In this document: positions 33,900-46,251 of the stretch, in pieces
Layout: each line of letters opens with the position of its first letter
How positions within the stretch are numbered: the stretch's first letter is position 1
Made by a program: the position numbers and the translations under genes
Source: Arctopsyche grandis
Taxonomy: Eukaryota; Arthropoda; Insecta; Trichoptera; Hydropsychidae
NCBI RefSeq assembly: GCF_051622035.1
Contig: NC_135366.1
Span: forward strand, 2,883,001 to 2,947,000
Direction: 5' to 3'
Length of the DNA: 64,000 nucleotides
The notes under the pieces: model-generated
Told to the model about the DNA's origin: nothing
Seen by the model: the letters and a program-made list of their open reading frames with translations, nothing else
Database searches by the model: none

Positions 33900-35050
33900 T
33901 ATCATTCTTTAATTCAGAATTATCTGAATACATACGCAAAGCTATCAAAAAATGAATTGAATATGAAATTTTAAGTCAACGTTTTATTTGGTCAACCGTT
34001 TACCTCAATCTACCTTTTATTCGGACCACTTCCAAATTCTATTAGCTCTTGCATATGTATGTGACCGCAATGCCAAATGTAGCAGGTGCCACTTCATGTT
34101 TAATGCATTCGGTTAAGTTTTCACGCCGTCTTCGTTTAGGCATAAACGGATAATTCGAGAAGTTGTGAACGAACCGTTGAATAATATGTTAAAATTACAG
34201 CAGAGTTATCTCGTTGAGCATTATCGCAATTGAGTCGGAACAAGGCAGTAACTCATATTTCTCCACAGTTTGATAAGTGACTTAACATGCATGCTAGTTC
34301 AGTATAATAATATACCGAGTGCGATAAATTTTATTTGTGTGAAATAAATATAAAACAGAATTATGCGAAACACAACGGCACTTAATACTCCATGAAAAAA
34401 ATCTACAGGGGGAAGTGGACCATTTCCATATACTGCGTATATTAAAAACGCATTAAAATCGACTGGTATTGTTATCGGTTATCGGTGATCCATCTCAATA
34501 ATTGTGGCCTTAGTGAAACACTGAATAATAACCCGTTATCGTTGGTATTTTTTTTTTTATTATTACATAATTTTCAGTTGTACCGATATTCATTCATGTG
34601 GGTTTTATATTGAATTAGCAAGATAAATGCACAAGCGTGTGTATGTATGTACATATGTGCGTTGCTAACTGACATGTAAATAGCATTTGCATAATCGAAA
34701 GTGAATAGTCACATTCCTGAGGAATTCCACACATCAGCAATACCCGTGTATAACTTACAAAAAGCGACTGCAGATTTGTCTATTAGGTATTTTATTTTAT
34801 TTTATTGTTACAAATCAATATACACTCGCCATTACAGATTTGCTCCAATGCGACGGGTGTACGTTAACGAAATACAGAATACATAAACAATCAGAAATCA
34901 GAAATACAGTAATACATACATATACAATCAGAATATATAGAATATAACAATTAATCAGAAATAATAATCATAGTGACATCTATGGATTTCAGATTACTGT
35001 GTATAATTAATACAAATTATACACAGGCAGATTTTTGTGACAACAGGATT
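33900..35050. other. Intergenic sequence between SEC62 and C1GalT, no feature
   Basis: AT-rich; no credible coding frame, terminal repeats or RNA gene that I can see. Confidence 0.4.
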
Positions 35051-35059
35051 AGATTTTTT

Positions 35060-35245
35060 AATACCAATTTTCAGGAACCGTTTCAGCAATGATCAGATAA
35101 AATTGACAAACTCTGATAGAGAAACGATCGATTTGGAGTCACATAACCCAAATCTAACCAGCAGATGGCGAGGACTCGAACCTTTGACCTCAGTGGTGCT
35201 AAATATATACGCTACCACTAAGCCAAACTGCTGGCTGTATGTGTA
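35060..35245 (-). mobile_element. tRNA-derived SINE, copy 3
   Basis: The minus strand reads TGGCTTAGTGG (perfect A box) and GGTTCGAGTCC (perfect B box), then the shared body ending near GAAACGGTTCCTG. Best preserved promoter of the three copies. Confidence 0.8.
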
Positions 35246-35275
35246 GCAAAGATCCAAACATGTTCAAGCTCTTAA

Positions 35276-35784
35276 GAGGGCTGTACATCCGAAACCTTAA
35301 TTTTGTTGCCGTTCCTTTCTTCGGTATATACATATATTGAGTGAATGCGACAATATATATATCAATATATATATTGAGTGAATGCGGCAGTTGCGCTTCG
35401 ACCAGATAAAACGTATTTTAAATTGACAAAATCGAGGTTTCGTATTCTCCTATTTTCTCCTCCGAAACTGGACCAATTTTAAAAAAAATTCATCATCGGT
35501 ATGAGAAATATATTTTCTGTGCAACTATGCGCGTATTTTTTTTTAAATCGACCGTTAAATAAGCACGCTGGACTCTTTTCGTGGGTGTAAAAAAGAGGCT
35601 ATTTTATTGATGTTTGGCGGCTCCTAGCTCATATAAAAAATAACAAATCAAAAAAATAAAACGATAGATGCATCCCAATGGTGGATATCCATAGCATATT
35701 AAAAAATAATTTCTCTAGTGCCATAATTGAGGAAGGGAGAAGTCTAATACGTTTGTATGGACATGGCGCTGGTGTCCAGCCCTC
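35276..35784. mobile_element. TTAA-flanked element, family E copy 1
   Basis: TTAA at 35272-35275 and 35785-35788, ends AGAGGGCTGTACA and TGTCCAGCCCTCT. The right TTAA is also the left TTAA of the next element. A copy in inverse orientation is at 38676-39143. Confidence 0.8.
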
Positions 35785-35788
35785 TTAA

Positions 35789-36726
35789 CCCTTTGACTGC
35801 TACAACAACGATAAATCGTTGTTTTGAAATCGGCGAAGATTGCTACGACGATCGTTGTTGACGTCATTAATTGTCGTATTTCAATACTTTCTTTGAGCCA
35901 CCAGCGCATCAGTGGCACGAAACTTTTTTTTTATATACGTATTTATATTTATTTTTCAATCAAGCTTTATAAATATTTATCAATTTTTTAAATAAAAGCT
36001 CTTCAATTTCGGGTTCATCATCAAAGTAAATTTCGGGTTCGTTGTCAATGTCATATAAGGAGTTATTACTTGGGAATTGATTATTGTCGATAAATTCATT
36101 TTCAGAATCAGTAGAGCTGCTGATTTGTCGAGTTCCTCGGCGAGGAGCTATTATTTCGCTTTCATCACTTTCACTGTCCGATATCATTTTGCAGAGTTAA
36201 AATAAATGGCAAAAAACAATAGAAATCCGCTTTCAATTATATAGGTCACGAGACGTCACGAATTCATGCAATCAATCAAATGCAACTGAAATGCATACAA
36301 AATGTTTATGATACATGTTGAAAAATTATTTGATTATTAGAAACTTCGCATCCTTGTGTGTCTCGCTCACACGTACACAATTAAAACCAAGAAAGAAAGA
36401 GAGAAAGACCGCTACCTGTTTCGAATATATCGCATGTTGTAAGGATACATCGATATCTAAAAATAGATTATTTCAAATAGTCAAAACTTATTTAGTGTAT
36501 ATATGTAGGTATCTCTTTCGCACGCACGCATGTAAAAGCAAGACAGAAAGAGAGAGCACGAGTCCACGACTGCTTCTTAAAAATGTATATAAAGTTTTAT
36601 AAAAATTACGAGTGTTCGGCGAAGTAAGTATGTAAAAAAAAATATTATATTTATTTTTTTTCAAAATAATTACAAATGTTAGCATTTTTCGCTTGGACAT
36701 TGAAAAACCTCGTAGCAGCCAAAGGG
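35789..36726 (-). mobile_element. piggyBac-like element F with transposase start
   Basis: TTAA at 35785-35788 and 36727-36730; ends CCCTTTGACTGCTAC and GTAGCAGCCAAAGGG. Carries the N-terminal transposase fragment at 35960-36187. Shorter than a full piggyBac (about 2.5 kb), so internally deleted. Confidence 0.8.
35960..36187 (-). pseudogene. piggyBac transposase N-terminal fragment
   Basis: 75 aa starting MISDSESDESEI and RRGTRQISSSTDSE, then an acidic stretch DNEPEIYFDDEPEIEELL. The acidic, Ser/Asp-rich start is typical of piggyBac/PGBD transposases. The DDD catalytic domain is absent, so it is a relic. Confidence 0.6.
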
Positions 36727-37570
36727 TTAAGCACAGTTTGGGATGGAGCGCTATGAGTCTCATTACATTAGAAAAAAATTCTAATTGGTGCAAGTTTTGG
36801 AAATGAACGCGAGGCTTGAAAAAAGATTGGGAGCCGCTGCCATAGATAACATATAGTTTTTTCAGAAATTTTATTTATAGACCAGATGTGCTTTACAATA
36901 AGTATAGCGTTTTCGTTATCCATTTTATATGTGATTTTTTTTAAGAATTGCGTAGCTTAGTGAAGAAGGTTGATAAAAATCGAATATTATGCCGCTGATT
37001 CACTGCCAATGGCTCGTCCACTTGAACTACAATTCCCTTGATACAATATCTTTATGATTTATTATTACTTGCAAGGTTGTTGGGAAACTTTTCTAATTTG
37101 CAATGATTATCAAGCTTTTCTCAAAAATAATTCTTTTTAATGATTAATTTGATTATACAGGTCTACCCCACGGGACTGAAAGTGAAAAGGTTGAAAAGGC
37201 AAATATCGGAAGGCAAAGATTGAAAATCGAAAGATCAAAAAAAAAGGGTGCATGGTAAACAGTACTATGTATATATAATATATATCGGTGGCATGCGGTG
37301 AAATTATCTCTATTTTTGTCACACAGCCTTGTTTAATGTGCGCGCGCAGGATACGGGAGGAAAAGTCTGTTCCTCTTGTTACTGTTGTATCCTGCTCGCG
37401 CAAATTAAGAGAGGATGTACGACGGGGGGAGAGAGTTTTACCGCACGCCACTGATATATATACTAACCGTTTTTCATATGTATGCATGATAAACGAATAT
37501 TTTCGACTTTTTCATGGTCACCCTGATTATACATACATATACTAAATTTCTTTACAAAACTGATACACAC

Positions 37571-37702
37571 AGATTTTTCATTACAAATTGACCCTTTTCA
37601 TTTCGAATTGACCATTGAAATTTGAAATGAAAAAGGGTCAATTTGAGATGAACAAGGGACAATTTGAAATGAAAAAGGGTCAATTTGGAATGAAAAACCT
37701 AT
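37571..37702. mobile_element. Short element of inverted and tandem AATTTGAAATGAAAAAGGGTC units
   Basis: The left end has GATTTTTCATTACAAATTGA and the right end ends TTTGGAATGAAAAACC. Between them AAATGAAAAAGGGTCAATTT repeats about three times at 33-bp spacing. 36731-37570 otherwise shows nothing. Confidence 0.55.
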
Positions 37703-38108
37703 ATGCATACTGTTTGTGATATTTCTTTATTTATCTGTTAAACTTTTCTTTAATGAGTTTATTTTTATTATATTTTCCTTTGCATTTTTATCTAATTAAT
37801 TTATTATCTTTATAAATATAATTTTTAGTAAACAAAGAAAATGCATACATAATTAACATATTATGTACATTTGCAATATAAAAATGTGTTCACCTTCTAC
37901 AATAATAATGGCATGTAACACTGAGCAACAACAAAATAATACCGGAGCAGAGACTAATCAATCTTTACTAAGTTTGACCCGCTGAATTCGAATATGTCAG
38001 GGGTTTTTTTTTTTTTGCTTGCTCTCGTTTAAAATATATGATCGTTTAAAAATATGGGCAATTTTTACAGATTTTTGGCTTTTGCAGTCTTAAATCCAAA
38101 ACCTAGCA

Positions 38109-38293
38109 GGTTCGGTGATTATTCCCAAAAAGCGATCTCGATCACAGAACATCTGGTACCCAAAAACTCCATCAATCGAAATGTTGTACTAGCGAGAACT
38201 CGAGTGCCAGATATTCCGTAATCGCGTGGCAACGATTTTTGTGGCAACAATTGTCGTGCGCGTGATCACAATTTGCGCAATAATCCGCTTACC
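38109..38293. mobile_element. Family d MITE, diverged copy
   Basis: Starts GGTTCGGTGATTATTCCC and ends AATAATCCGCTTACC, with inner ATCTCGATCACAGAACATCT and GTGCCAGATATTCCG like the copies at 50583 and 51652. No clean target duplication. Confidence 0.55.
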
Positions 38294-38560
38294 AATCTAC
38301 ATACATAGTATTGCTATGCCAAGGAGTGAGTATTGGAATCAATAGTTAGATATTTTTTCACAATCACAATGTTTTTTAACAAATGTATTAGTTGTTGCGG
38401 GAAATTTTCCTGGATAAAATATGAAAGTAATTTTCTTCTATAAAATTATTATGCTTGCTCTTTACATTGGGCAAGTGGCGACAATTACTAGTGGCCAGTG
38501 TGCACATTATTGTGCACTCGGTAAAATATCGCAATTGGGAATTAATGTACCAAATATATA

Positions 38561-38614
38561 ACAGTATTCTTTGGTACATTATGTATCTATACATAATGTA
38601 CCAAAGAATACTGT
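38561..38614. repeat. Perfect hairpin: 25-bp stem with 4-base loop
   Basis: 38561-38585 and 38590-38614 are exact complements (ACAGTATTCTTTGG... / ...CCAAAGAATACTGT) with loop TCTA. The next bases, to 38671, end GACTAGGTATGAACAGACC, the Harbinger-type terminus also found at 21365-21383. So it may be part of a short Harbinger-derived element. Confidence 0.7.
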
Positions 38615-38675
38615 CCGTACTTGCAGGTTGCCTGCTGCTGCCGATACGTGCCGACTAGGTATGAACAGACCTTAA

Positions 38676-39143
38676 GAAGGCTGGACACCAGCGCCTTGTC
38701 CATAAAAACGTATTACACTTCTCCCTTCCTCAATTATGGCACTGGAGAAATTATTTTTAATATGCCATAGATATCCACCATTGGCATGCATCTGTGCTTT
38801 TATTTTTTTGATTAGTTATTTTTTATAGGAGCTAGGAACCGCCAAACATCTATAAAATCGCCTCTTTTTTACACCCACGAAAAGAGTCCAGTGTGCTTAT
38901 TTAACGGTCGATTTAAAAAAAAATACGCATACAGTTGCATAGAAAATATCTTTCTGATACCGACGATGAAATTTTTTTAAAAATTGGTCCAGTTTCGGAG
39001 GAGAAAATTGGAGAATACGAAACCTCGATTTTGTCAATTTAAAATATGTATTATCTGGTCGAAGCGCAACTGTCGCATTCACTCAATATATATATCGAAA
39101 AAAGGAACGGCAACAAAATTAAGGTTTCGGGTGTACAGCCCTC
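38676..39143. mobile_element. TTAA-flanked element, family E copy 2 (inverted)
   Basis: TTAA at 38672-38675 and 39144-39147; ends AGAAGGCTGGACACC and GGGTGTACAGCCCTCT. It directly abuts the Harbinger-type end on its left. Confidence 0.8.
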
Positions 39144-39497
39144 TTAAGACAATATTATACACAATTGTAAAAAATATAGGGCGTGGGCTTCCACCCCATT
39201 TTAATAAAGTTAAGCCGATCCACAAGTACTAAAGAATATTTGAAAAAGTTTAAGTAACCCTGACTTAAATAATATATTTAATCGATTTTCCAATAGCAGA
39301 TAACATAAATCGGTGATAATTGTATTTAAAACTAAAATATAAAGATAAGTAATCTTATCAAAGCCCTTGGTATAGATGAAATTTATTACAAATTATGTTA
39401 CTTTTATTTAAACCGAATTAATTTGACAAATATTATACCAAATAACGTATAAGTACTAGCTAACAATATCAGCTGCCAAACGTGACATACAATATAA

Positions 39498-39617
39498 GGT
39501 AATTGGATTATTTTTGCCATGAAAATCGCGAATACGACTTTTCGGCTGCCAGATGTTCCGTTATAGATATTTTAGTGACTTTTAGGCGAGCGCTTTGTGA
39601 CTAATAATCAACGAACC
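39498..39617. mobile_element. Family d MITE, short copy
   Basis: GGTAATTGGATTATT... and ...ACTAATAATCAACGAACC, with TTTTTGCCATGAAAATCGCG and CTGCCAGATGTTCCGTTATA as in 51652-51855. Confidence 0.65.
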
Positions 39618-39739
39618 AAAATATAAATATAATAATCATTTTTCATCTTTTTTTTAATGCAAATTGTTAATTTATTTACTTAGTTTAAAATGACAATTCA
39701 ACGACAAAAATCTCACCTCCCCCCCCTTATTTTTTTTAT

Positions 39740-39815
39740 CTAAGTTATGGCCGCGAATAAGTCGTCGTTGGGGTGTTGTCATCGACAGTTGTGGCGGGGC
39801 GCGTGAGCTCGCAGG
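39740..39815 (+). promoter_or_regulatory. Possible C1GalT promoter / non-coding first exon
   Basis: A GC- and CpG-rich island (GTGGCGGGGCGCGTGAGCTC) in otherwise AT-rich DNA, ending in GCTCGCAG followed by GTTCGT, a possible splice donor, 600 bp before the first coding exon. Inferred only. Confidence 0.35.
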
Positions 39816-40457
39816 TTCGTTGTTTGTGTGTGATTGCATGTGCATGTTTGGATCGAAATGTCAATGCGGGGCAAAGCCCTACAGACAAAGACTCCGCCCC
39901 CCCCCCCCCCACCTACAACCCCATCACTTCACAATATTAACGATTGCTAATGAATACTATTTGCAAATTCATGAACCCACTGATCAACTGTCAATATTAC
40001 AAAAACATATTTTCTAATCTAACCTTAAATGTTTCGATACATTTCCTTACTCGTATAATCATTGTTGGAGTCAGTTTTATTGCAAATCTTTCACACTTAC
40101 TGAAATGTTTGTTTTAGTATTATTATTACTTAAAGTTTTATCGAATCATAAAATGAGAAGGTCAAAAATAATAACCATTGTAATGTTATAACTATAATGC
40201 CATATTTAGTATTGAAAATAAATCATATGCAAGAAGCTACACGAAAATATTCATTTCTATAATAATAATACTATGATGATTATTAACGTTTTTAGATTTT
40301 GACAAATATTCAAGCAATTCTTTGAAATTTACCACGAAGAAAAATAAATGTGAATATAATTATAAATAATTAATTCTTATACTATATTCATTTGTGTTGT
40401 TTTTTTTGTTATTATTTCAGAGTCAGCTAGAAGAATTTTTATCAATGTCCATATCAA

Positions 40458-43400
40458 ATGGGTATTCTAAATGCCACAGGTAATGAAATATCTATGTGTA
40501 TACAATTGTGTTGTATAATATGTGGGAATACATTTAGCATAATGAGGGTATCATCATAATTAATATCACCTCTATAGTGATCTCGATTTATTCGAAATCG
40601 GCATTTTCCGGACGCATAATTGCATCGACATTGTTGCGCTCTTTTGACATTGTATTTTTTGGTAACCTGATTAAAACGCACTTAAAAATCGCCGATTTAT
40701 GTCAATTTTGTTTAGTGTTGTATAATTGGAGTAATTCAAGGACTGAAATTATTACCTATCATATTGTATGCATAATGATTTTTAATTCTAAATTTATTCG
40801 TTTTTCTTTTGTATAATCTGTAAATTTGTAAAACACCTGTAAGTAACAAATATAATGATATTTTATAGATAGAAACAATGTGCAAATTTTGCATTAAAAG
40901 TGCACTTGTACAAATTTTGCATTGAAAGTACAAAATTGAATTACATATTATATATTTTACATATATACATATAAATACAGTATACTCTCGATTATCCGGG
41001 CTGTCATGTGTTGCGGAAACGCATCAGGAACTCATAAAATGAAACTTTTGGTGATTGGGAAAGCAAAGAAACCTCGATCTTGTAAGAAGGAACTGAAATG
41101 AAAAATCTTCCGTCGATTATTATAGTCAGAAAGGGGGCATGATGAACTTATGGTTACAAAATGTTTGCTCCCTGATATGACATCTTTGATTCAGTCCATG
41201 GACCAAGGTGTTATATCATCAATGAAACGTCTTTATCGTCAAAGTCTGCTGAAAACTCTTGTTGAGGAAGATGGCAAACTGATCAATTTCTGAAGAAAAA
41301 TGATGATATTGGATGCTATACACAGAATAACACACAATCTTGGTCAAAAGTAAAACCAATAAACACTTGTTCGATCATGGAGAAAGATTCTTCCTGACAT
41401 GGAAATAGATTTAGTGGATTCTGAAGAGAATGAAGCACATGATATATCTGAAATATGTGGATTATTGGAAAATTTTTTGAAAACGTGGATAAGGAAAACA
41501 TCGAGGAGTGGCTCTATCATGATTTAATTGATCCAGGTTTTAAACGCATGGATGATCTTTTGTTTCTCAAGAGGAAGAAAATGAGAGTGACACTACAACT
41601 AAAGAAGATACCAGTGGTTACATTAGTAATATTAAAACGGTACAACACTAGTACTAACTACTAACGGCCACTTATCTGCTTAACTATGAGAGTTTTTATT
41701 AATAAATAATGAGTATTAAAATTTTGAAACAGAAATTTGTGTTGTAAATATGATATTATATTCGAAACCAAGTCAAAATGTGACGATTCGGATCATCCGT
41801 GCCCTTCCTCCCCAGCATTAGCCCGGATAATCGAGAGTATACTGTATACTCAAGTACATATGTGTAAAAATGATAATAATTTAGTGTGTATCAACGCAGA
41901 CTTATTAATATTAACTGTTTGCTTTACACTTTTGCAGCAACGCGGCCAGCATTGAGACGCAAATGTATTCTAACTCTCACGCTCGGAGTATCTGCTGGAT
42001 TCACCTTTGCCTACATCATACTCGTCTCGACCGACTACAATGCTCATAATTTCTGGTCTTCGTAAGGATATATTATAAAAAACATTATCTTTCCCTTGAT
42101 GTGGGTATTATAGTACACACTAATCAATAAGATGATTAGATTTAGTCGGAGTTTTATTAGTTTTTTTTAAAGGAGAGACAAATTTCGACATAACAAAATG
42201 AATCATGATGAATAGCAACAAAAACGTCACGTTTTTTTGGTTACTAGAGCGGAGTATAAACAAACTGTACTAAGTTTGGCCCGTTGAATTCGAATATGAT
42301 GATGATTTTTGCTAAGATGTTCTCGTTTTTGAGACATTAGCGCTTAAAATAGTGCGCAATTTTTACATTTGTTTGGTTTTTGCGGTCTTTAACTCAAAAA
42401 TTAGCATTGCTGTGATAAAAGCGAGTATTGAAATTAATAGTCGGATGATTTTTTTTTATTAATTGTGATTTTTTATTCCTTTAAAATACTTAATAATAGC
42501 TCAATACTATAATTTCTATACTGCAATACTATAATTTCCTTGTAAATGAAAAACAAAACCTTTTATATTATTTGACAGTTAGTCTTACATTTAAATTAAG
42601 TTTCACAACATCAAGAACTTTTCGGCACACTTATAATTGTAGCTTGGGCGACGCCTTATACCTTTTGAACCTTCCTAGAATAATATAATTCAAACTAATC
42701 TATTAATATACATATTATAAAATGCACTAGATAGCGTATCTGTTGAGCTGGTTTTTTTTCTTTTTTTTAGATATAATATACGAAATGTTTAATTTTTAGT
42801 CAGCCAAGCAATTGTCATTCTCATGACCCTCATCAGGGTAGCGACCTGGAAGGCGTCGCAGGTCCTGCCTTCGACGTGGGTCAGCACGGGTCTGACGAGG
42901 AGTTTCACAAAAACGAGGACAAAACGGTGGCCGATCAGCTTGCGAAAAAAGTGCGAGTTTTATGCTGGATCATGACGAATCCTAAGAATCACCAGCATAA
43001 GGCCATTCACGTAAAGAAAACGTGGGGCAGCCGATGCAACATACTCCTATTCATGAGTTCCACTTACGGTAATCTATATTTCGATCTTGTACCCATTATA
43101 TGTATGTACAACTGCAACGAAACAATGGGTTGTTTAATTCATAATGAAACAACACATCGAATGTTTTCCTTAATTTGTGTTCGTATCGATAAGTTTAGTA
43201 TGATCGAACTTGGTTATATATAACAAGGCTCAATAGTCATTACTTGTGATATCTGTAATTAATTAAATCTACACTATATGATAATACACTTAATCTATAT
43301 ATAATATATATAAAAATCAATGTTTGTCTGTCACGAATGCGTTCCTATACCATTCAACTGGTTGCGATGAAACTTACAGTGAGTTATTGTGTGTATGCCC

Positions 43401-46156
43401 GCGATGGTTTCTGTAAAAATAAAATCCCCCAAAAACGGGAAAACAGGAATGAGTGGCATTGCAATGCAATAATTTAAAATGAGTTCGCGTCGCCACCTGC
43501 GTTGTTAGGTTAAAATAAACAAACAATTGAATAATTTCAAATGTGTTTGCCGCCTGCGTTTTTCCGACGAATTATCATTACTGTACATAATTTAATTTGA
43601 TTATCAAGTATTAATTTGAAACTGAAACATTTACTTATCAAAGGAACAGGAATTACATGCGTTATTGTGGCATTGCTACGCATGCCAGGTTCAGCTAGTA
43701 CTACTATATTTTGTATTTGTGAATGTTATCATGAAAACATGCGCACTGATTCTAATGAGATCAGATAAAACTAGGCTTTTCGAGCCTTGAAAAATGATTT
43801 AAATGGATTTCGACAGTGGGAAAGCTCGTTTAGTTTAGTTGGTAAAATTACCAGATTCAACCCTCTGCAAATTCATACTCTAGGCTGCTGCTAGGCGACC
43901 TACCGTGAAAATATAAACAAAAACATATACATATCGGTTACCACAGACGTTGAATTGAAGATTGAAAGTCATTGATTTAATAATGAATGCAGCACTAACA
44001 AAAAAAAACCATCTACGGAGCAACAATACGAATTAAATCAAGTGTCCCAGCCTATGGAAACACGTTTGCGGTTGGAAGAAGTTTCTTTATTGTCCAATGT
44101 ACAAGTATGCCATCATCATCATCATCATCTACAACCGCTCACCATCCAGGATGAAGGCCTCTCCAACACGCTTCCACTCATCTCTGTTTTGCGCAACTCT
44201 CATCCATCTCACTCCACCATTGATGTATAATACACTAGATCCGCCCTCACGTCTTATACTGGTCTCCCTTTTGGCGCATGCACAGTTTCTCTTAGTAGGT
44301 ACATAGGTAGGTACCGCTGCGTCGTAGGGAAAAAAACAATTTTTTTCCCAACTTCCCCGCTAGTTAAACCGCCCGCACCCCTCAGATAGTGAAGACAAAA
44401 TCTCCGACCAAAATCACATGTCAGGGCCCATCTATGTGTATTATACATCAATGCACTCCACACATTTCATCTACCCATCTTCCCTGTGGTCTTCTTTTTA
44501 CCCTTTTGCATTCTCTCGGGTACCATTTTAGTACTTCTTTTGTCCACCTTTCGTCCATTCTTCTAGGCACGTGGCCCTCTCAATCTCTACTCTACGTCTA
44601 TGTTCACTACCCTTGTCATACTTCTCACCCACGCATTCCGTTTCCTATATTTACTCGTTATGCCAAGCATACAACGTTCCATACCAAGCATTGGACTTTA
44701 TGTAGCATCTTGGCGTTCAATGTCCAAGTTTCGCATCCATACTGACTGTCATCACTGGCAAAACGCATTGATCGAAAGTCTTTTTCTTCAAGCAGAGTGG
44801 CATTTTTGATTTAAAGAAAAGATCCTATATGCACTTTTTCAGACTACGGTTGTGCTTAGTGTTAAAATCCCTGACATCCCTCGCTATTATTTTTTTAATT
44901 TGTTTATTTACTAGTCCAAGTATATATCATTGTATATATGGCAAAAGAGGTAGTTGCTCGACTTTGGAGGAGTGGGCTGGCTGAACTCCAGAAGTTCACT
45001 TTGGCTGGTACACTGGTTTATATACTTCATTTCGATATGCGGCTGTGTGCTGATGTCATTGCTGGAGGTTGTGCGATGCAATTGTTCGATGGAATCAGCG
45101 ATTCTGTGCAGGTGTGTGATGTTATTTTATACGCTCGCGCGTTCCAGATCTAGATGTATGGAGGTCGTGCGATGCTTGTTTTCCTCCAAGTGCTGGGTTA
45201 TGTGTCAAGAGGTCACTCAATCTGGTTGTGCAGCTGATACAATGCTGATATACGTACATATGCATTCCTACAAAAATTCAATTGTCAAATAATATTATTT
45301 ATGAGCGACAGCTGATACTTTTTACTTTCTGATTTGTTTATCTCCGAAAACTCGCGTGGTACCCAATATCCAGATAGCAAAATTGGCATATAGAGTGATC
45401 GCATTGTAAACACTTGAACCAAATTGATTGTGACTTTTTCCTCATCACAGTTGAGAGCTTTTCGGTGTTCATATTGACTAAGTTCGACCGTGTATATGTA
45501 GATAAAAGAAATGTGTTGCACTTATATACGAAATATTAATGAATTTTTTACCGAAATACTATACATATGTATATTTAACATGTGATTTGACTTTTTACGA
45601 GAAGATAAATTTTTCATGAAAAATGTGCTCGATAATAAAAAAAATACTCGATTGTTTTCGTGATAGGTTTGAATCGATCGATCTTTTATATGTTTTAGAA
45701 AACATGTGTGTTTATGGAGATAATTTTAACACCGCTAATCTTATCAATCTGTAACGTGTTGGTAAGCGAAACGTTAACCATTACATTGAGTAGAATTTTT
45801 GCTTCGATTTTTTTTAATAGTTCTGTATATATGAATATTGAAATTGAATTACATTAACTTACATATGTATATATGAGTTTTAGAGTTAAGGAAAGCAGTT
45901 TGTTGAAAATTCATCAACTGAAAATTGACCACTTAAAAATCAAATCAAATTACAATCCTTACATTAACCGCTTAGCTGCCCAAAGCGCCTTAAGGCGCAA
46001 ACAGCCGTATCTATTATACGCTCAGCGCGTCGGCTGGGCGTCTAAGCGGTTAACAGATTGTTGACAAAATAATTTTTGTAAATCGTAAATGGTAGTTGTT
46101 CCACTAAGATCTAAACGCTTTCTTTGAAATTACTAAACATATACATATAGTTGATA

Positions 46157-46251
<95 letters not shown>

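Noticed and set aside
40454-40479. C1GalT start at ATGTCC (40445)
   Set aside because: It joins the next exon out of phase; only the ATG at 40458 leads into the conserved protein.
44254-44463. Small ORFs in 44042-44809
   Set aside because: They run through a frameshifted RTE remnant and a MITE.
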